DNA from: Streptacidiphilus albus JL83
GTDB lineage: Bacteria > Actinomycetota > Actinomycetes > Streptomycetales > Streptomycetaceae
Length of the DNA: 64,000 nucleotides
Direction of reading: 5' to 3'
Assembly: GCF_000744705.1 (NCBI RefSeq)
Contig: NZ_JQML01000001.1
Location: 5,838,017-5,902,016 of the forward strand
Each line of letters starts with the position of its first letter. Position 1 is the stretch's first letter. The translations under genes were made by a program, and so were the position numbers. The notes beneath the pieces were generated by a model. That model was not told where the DNA came from. It ran no database searches and was given only the letters and a program-made list of their open reading frames with translations. Positions 60,794 through 64,000 of this stretch are shown one piece after another.

Positions 60794-61720
60794 GTGTTCG
60801 GCAGGACTGACGGGCAGTTGTTTCCACCGATGGTTCCTCCGGAGCCGGGCCCCGGCGGCCCGGCCGCCGACCGCGTCGCCGACCGCGCTGTCGCCGGCCG
60901 CCGCGTCGCCGACCGCGCTGTCCGGCGCGGGACCGCCGTCCGGCTGGTCTGCGCCACGGCGGCCCTCTCCGCGCTGGCCCTCGGCTGCGGCGGCCAGGCC
61001 GCGGCGGCGGTCCCCGGCGCCGCGCTCTCCTCGGCGCGGGCCCCGCTCGCGGACGTCCGCCCGCAGACCGACGGCCCGCCGGACGTTCCGCCGCCGGTCG
61101 CACGGCACCGCCGGCACCTCCCGCGCCCCGCGGTCCGGCCGCAGACGGTCCCGCCGCAGGCCGCCCGCCAGCAGGCAGTCCGTCAGCAGGCCGTCCAGCA
61201 GCAGGCGGAGACCACCACCCTGGTCACCGCCGGTGTCAGCAACGGCCCGGAGCAGCCGACCGCCGTCCCCGTGGTCGACGTCATCACCGCCGCCCCCGGC
61301 GTCACCCACCCCGGCGGCAGCGTCGACCTGCGGACCTTCGCCGACTGCGTGACCGGCAGCATCGTCACCTCGCCCGCCTTCGGCAAGGGCGCGGTGCTCG
61401 GCCCGGCGGCGGACGGCGGACTGTTCGCCCAGGCCACCGTCGCCCAGGGGACGGCGCCCGGCACGTACACCCTCACCGAGAGCTGCCGGGGGCGGACCGT
61501 CGCCAGCGGCAGCCTCACCGTGGTCCGGCGCGGACCGCTGGCCGCCGGCGGCGGTTGGGGGGCGACCCGCGACGTCGTCGCCGACCTGGGCGGGGTCCGG
61601 ACGCTGGTGCCGGCCCGCTCCGCGGCGGCCGAGTACGCCTCGCTGGCGCTCACCGGCGCGGCGGCCCTCGCCGGACTCGTCCTCACGGTCCGCCGGCGGC
61701 GTCCGGCGCGTCGTGGCTGA
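60794..61720 (+). CDS. Putative sortase-anchored surface protein
   Basis: A 308-residue exported protein. After about 45 hydrophilic residues with an ADRVADRAV-type repeat comes a hydrophobic segment ending LGCGGQAAAA (signal peptide, possibly lipobox). A Pro/Gln-rich stretch (about 90-160) precedes a beta-rich domain of about 90 residues with two Cys. The C-terminus is LALTG, a short hydrophobic stretch and RRRRPARRG: an LAxTG-like sorting signal. The next gene, overlapping by eight bases, is a sortase, so this is its probable substrate. GTG 60794 follows GAGGAG. Confidence 0.75.
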   Translation: MFGRTDGQLFPPMVPPEPGPGGPAADRVADRAVAGRRVADRAVRRGTAVRLVCATAALSALALGCGGQAAAAVPGAALSSARAPLADVRPQTDGPPDVPPPVARHRRHLPRPAVRPQTVPPQAARQQAVRQQAVQQQAETTTLVTAGVSNGPEQPTAVPVVDVITAAPGVTHPGGSVDLRTFADCVTGSIVTSPAFGKGAVLGPAADGGLFAQATVAQGTAPGTYTLTESCRGRTVASGSLTVVRRGPLAAGGGWGATRDVVADLGGVRTLVPARSAAAEYASLALTGAAALAGLVLTVRRRRPARRG

Positions 61721-62570
61721 GCAGGCCGGGCAGGCGCTGCGCGGGCTGCTCCACCGGCTGCCCCGGCAGCTGCGCCGACGGCTCCGCGCCCGACTGCGCG
61801 GTCCGCTGCGGGGCCGGCTGCGCGGTCGGCCGCGCGGGCGGGCCCGGCCGCGCTCGCTGCGGCGGACCCTGGGGACCGCCTCCGGCACGCTGTCCGCGCT
61901 GCTGTGCGCGGTGGCCCTCGGCGGCGCGGCCCTGGGGGTGGCGCCCGCCCAGCGCCCCGGGGTGCAGTTCGGCGTCCTGGCCGGGACCAGCCTCGGCAGC
62001 GGCTCCGGCAGCGCCCCAGGGGCCCGGTCGGCGGCCGACGGCGCCCCGGTCTCCTCGGACTCGCTCGGCCGGGGCGCGGACCCGGCCGTCCCGGCGACCC
62101 GGGCGCCGCTGCCGCGCTCCACGCCGCTGCAGCTGATGATCCCGTCGATCGGCCTGTCCGCGCCGCTGCTCGGCCTCGGCACCGACAGCCGGGGCAACCC
62201 CGAGGTGCCGCCGTTCTCGCAGCCGAGGACGGCCGGCTGGATCCGCGACTCGGTCACCCCCGGCGAGGCCGGCACCGCCCTCCTGGTCGGGCACGTGGAC
62301 ACCCGCACCGGGCCCGCGGTGCTGTGGAACCTCTCGGCGGTGAAGCCCGGGGCGCTGGTCGAGGTCGCCCGGCTGGACGGCTCGACCGCCCGGTTCACGG
62401 TGGACCGGCTGCGGACCTATCCCAAGGACGGCTTCCCCGACGCCCTGGTCTACGGCGCCTCGGCCGACGCCCAGCTGCGGATCATCACCTGCGGCGGCGG
62501 CTACGACCGGGCGCGGCAGGAGTACAGCGGCAATGTGGTGCTGTTCGCGCATCTCACCGGCGCGGGTTGA
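61713..62570 (+). CDS. Class F-type sortase
   Basis: A 285-residue membrane-anchored transpeptidase. N-terminus: about 50 residues extremely rich in Arg, then a TM helix (SGTLSALLCAVALGGAALGV), a Gly/Ser spacer and the sortase beta-barrel (about 135-285). Catalytic residues: His in LLVGHVDTRTGP, Cys in LRIITCGGGYD and Arg in YDRARQEYSGN. The GHxD..G and ITCGG forms are typical of actinomycete class F/E enzymes. It should join the preceding protein to the cell wall. GTG 61713 overlaps the upstream gene by eight bases. Confidence 0.88.
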   Translation: MAEQAGQALRGLLHRLPRQLRRRLRARLRGPLRGRLRGRPRGRARPRSLRRTLGTASGTLSALLCAVALGGAALGVAPAQRPGVQFGVLAGTSLGSGSGSAPGARSAADGAPVSSDSLGRGADPAVPATRAPLPRSTPLQLMIPSIGLSAPLLGLGTDSRGNPEVPPFSQPRTAGWIRDSVTPGEAGTALLVGHVDTRTGPAVLWNLSAVKPGALVEVARLDGSTARFTVDRLRTYPKDGFPDALVYGASADAQLRIITCGGGYDRARQEYSGNVVLFAHLTGAG

Positions 62571-62579
62571 GTGCGTCTG

Positions 62580-62618
62580 CGCGGGAGAGCTGCGTACCAT
62601 GTACGCAGCTCTCCCGCG
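62580..62618. promoter_or_regulatory. 18-bp palindrome: sortase terminator and/or TetR operator
   Basis: CGCGGGAGAGCTGCGTAC (62580-62597) and its exact complement (62601-62618) are separated by CAT. The centre GCGTAC-CAT-GTACGC looks like a TetR operator and lies 63 bases before the TetR start; as RNA it is a strong hairpin ten bases after the sortase stop. Confidence 0.7.
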
Positions 62619-62680
62619 GGGAGCGCGGGAAGCGTACTGGGCAGCAGCGCGGTGGGCGCGGGCCGAGCAAAGGGGCAGTG

Positions 62681-63451
62681 GTGGCGGCAGAGCAGTCCAC
62701 GGGGCGGTCGTCGACACGGCTCCCGGTGTGGGCCAGGCCCCGGGTGGCCGGGCGGGGGCCGCAGCCCTCGCTCAGCGTCGGCGCGATCGTCGCGGCGGCC
62801 GTCGTCGTCGCCGACGCGGAGGGCGTGGAGGCGGTCTCCATGCGCCGGGTGGCCGGGGAGCTGGGCGTCGGCACCATGTCGCTCTACCGCTACGTCGAGA
62901 CCAAGGACGACCTGCTCGACCTGATGACCGACGAGGTCTACGGCGAGGAGTCGCCGCTGCCCGAGGACGCCGGGGACACCGTCGGCCGGGGCGGCTGGCG
63001 GGCGGAGCTGTTCGGCTTCGCGGTCCGGTACCGGGCGCTGATGCTCCGCCACCCCTGGGTGCTGTCGGTGGGCGTGAGCCGGCCGCCGCTCGGTCCGCAG
63101 GTGCTGCGCCGCACCGAGCGGATGCTCGGCATCATGGGCGGCCTGGGCCTCCCCGTCCAGGCGGTCTCGGAGCTGACCGGGACGGTCGTGGCCTATGTCC
63201 GCGGCGTGGTGCTGGTCGAGATCGGCGAGGCGGAGCTGGTCCGCCGCACCGGGCAGACCGAGGACGACTACCGGGGCCTGGTCGGCCCCTACTTCGAGCA
63301 GGTGCTGGCCTCCGGCGAGTTCCCGCTGCTGGCCCGCTTCGTGGTGGAGGCCGACGAGCACCCCGACCCGGACCGGGTGTTCCGCGACGGGCTCGAACGG
63401 GTGCTGGACGGCGTCGCGGCGGGGGTGGCCCGGGAGCTCCGGCGCGACTGA
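62681..63451 (+). CDS. TetR-family regulator with TetR-type C-terminal domain
   Basis: A 256-residue regulator. The DNA-binding domain is SVGAIVAAAVVVADAEGVEAVSMRRVAGEL with recognition helix VGTMSLYRYVETKDDLLDLM, as in the TetR_C_1 group related to TetR itself. The ligand domain (about 90-250) has RYRALMLRHPWV and the acidic C-terminal helices of that group. Its target is not obvious; the palindrome upstream suggests self-control. GTG at 62681 follows AAAGGGG; GTG 62678 is equivalent. Confidence 0.9.
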   Translation: MAAEQSTGRSSTRLPVWARPRVAGRGPQPSLSVGAIVAAAVVVADAEGVEAVSMRRVAGELGVGTMSLYRYVETKDDLLDLMTDEVYGEESPLPEDAGDTVGRGGWRAELFGFAVRYRALMLRHPWVLSVGVSRPPLGPQVLRRTERMLGIMGGLGLPVQAVSELTGTVVAYVRGVVLVEIGEAELVRRTGQTEDDYRGLVGPYFEQVLASGEFPLLARFVVEADEHPDPDRVFRDGLERVLDGVAAGVARELRRD

Positions 63452-63549
63452 GGGCGGAGACCGGGAGCGGGGAGCGGGGCGGCGGACTGTCGGTGGCACC
63501 GGATACCGTGCTGTGCAGTTCGGTCCGGTCCCTGCTGGAGGTCGCTCGC

Positions 63550-64000
63550 ATGTCTACCACCCCCTCTTCGCTCGACGAGTTCGTCCTGCCCGAGTCCTGG
63601 CGCGAGGTGCTCGCGGGGGAGACGGCCAAGCCGTACTTCGCGGAGCTGGCCGGGTTCGTCGCCGCCGAGCGTGCCGAGGGTCAGGTCTTCCCGCCGAGCG
63701 GCGAGGTCTTCTCCGCCCTCAGCTCCACCCCCTACGGCCAGGTCAAGGTGCTGCTGCTGGGCCAGGACCCGTACCACGGCGAGGGCCAGGCCCACGGGAT
63801 GTGCTTCTCGGTGAAGCGCGGCGTGAAGGTCCCGCCCTCGCTCCGGAACATCTACAAGGAGCTCGGCACCGACGTCGGCGTCACCGCGCCCGACCACGGC
63901 AACCTCCAGGCCTGGGCCGACCAGGGCGTGCTGCTGCTCAACGCGGTGCTGACGGTCCGGGCGCACGAGGCCAACTCCCACAAGGACAAGGGCTGGGAGA
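63550..64000 (+). CDS. ung: Uracil-DNA glycosylase, N-terminal part (3' end outside window)
   Basis: The first 150 residues of a family 1 uracil-DNA glycosylase; the gene runs off the right edge. It starts MSTTPSSLDEFVLPESW, has the catalytic-loop motif VLLLGQDPYHGEGQAHGM with D73 as the water-activating residue, PPSLRNIYKEL and the uracil-specificity segment GVLLLNAVLTV with the Asn. It removes uracil from DNA in base excision repair. The ATG at 63550 is preceded by GGAGG. Confidence 0.95.
   Translation, partial: MSTTPSSLDEFVLPESWREVLAGETAKPYFAELAGFVAAERAEGQVFPPSGEVFSALSSTPYGQVKVLLLGQDPYHGEGQAHGMCFSVKRGVKVPPSLRNIYKELGTDVGVTAPDHGNLQAWADQGVLLLNAVLTVRAHEANSHKDKGWE

Overview
The window is very GC-rich (roughly 72-75% by eye), gene-dense DNA with strong third-position G/C bias, many GTG starts and purine-rich ribosome binding sites. 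Together with Streptomyces-type family content (xylA/xylB/ROK, a GroES-like paralogue, DUF1684, DUF445, DUF3618, GH18 chitinases with Ser/Ala linkers, sortase, DrrAB-type exporters), this points to a chromosomal segment of a Streptomycetaceae actinomycete (Streptomyces, Kitasatospora or Streptacidiphilus). I see no rRNA, tRNA, CRISPR array, intact insertion sequence or prophage. About 56 protein genes are supported; lon (left edge) and ung (right edge) are cut by the window.

Layout. 1-5.5 kb: end of lon, an FtsW/RodA-type gene, a YVTN propeller lipoprotein coupled to a polysaccharide-deacetylase-like lipoprotein, and an enoyl-CoA hydratase. 5.5-10.7 kb: xylose module (xylA divergent from xylB, then a ROK XylR-type regulator) and a membrane protein. 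10.7-16.5 kb: PiT phosphate transporter with a PHO-box-like promoter element, a secreted NlpC/P60 hydrolase, and a YdeP-type molybdopterin oxidoreductase. 16.5-25.8 kb: HAD hydrolase, PASTA protein, DUF1684, GNAT, FadR-type regulator, fumarylacetoacetase-family enzyme, TetR plus AurF-type di-iron oxygenase, rhomboid-like protein plus DUF885 metallopeptidase. 25.9-32.7 kb: two adjacent DUF4139 proteins, a methyltransferase and a DrrAB-type exporter behind a striking phased repeat array. 32.8-36.6 kb: an NRAMP-family transporter behind an M-box (Mg2+) riboswitch, a prepilin peptidase and a STAS protein. 36.9-41.1 kb: two GH18 chitinases. 41.2-46.5 kb: Bcp peroxiredoxin, DUF3618, GroES-like protein, a GT87-type membrane glycosyltransferase and a class A penicillin-binding protein. 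46.9-52 kb: two ABC exporters, the second with a GntR regulator. 52-57.6 kb: GH20 hexosaminidase, class V aminotransferase, DUF445, adenosine deaminase. 57.7-64 kb: an FAD oxidoreductase/phosphonatase-like pair, NagD-type HAD, a cell-surface protein with its sortase, a TetR regulator, and the start of ung.

How parts work together. The two chitinases (37-41 kb) and the hexosaminidase (52 kb) form a chitin-to-GlcNAc route, and both loci carry DasR-type (dre) palindromes. The most informative regulatory finding is the NRAMP gene: its leader carries an M-box riboswitch, and its substrate site lacks the usual DPGN motif and the TM6 methionine, so it is probably a Mg2+ rather than Mn2+/Fe2+ importer. 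The least explained element is the run of about 10-11 bp phased repeats upstream of the DrrAB exporter.
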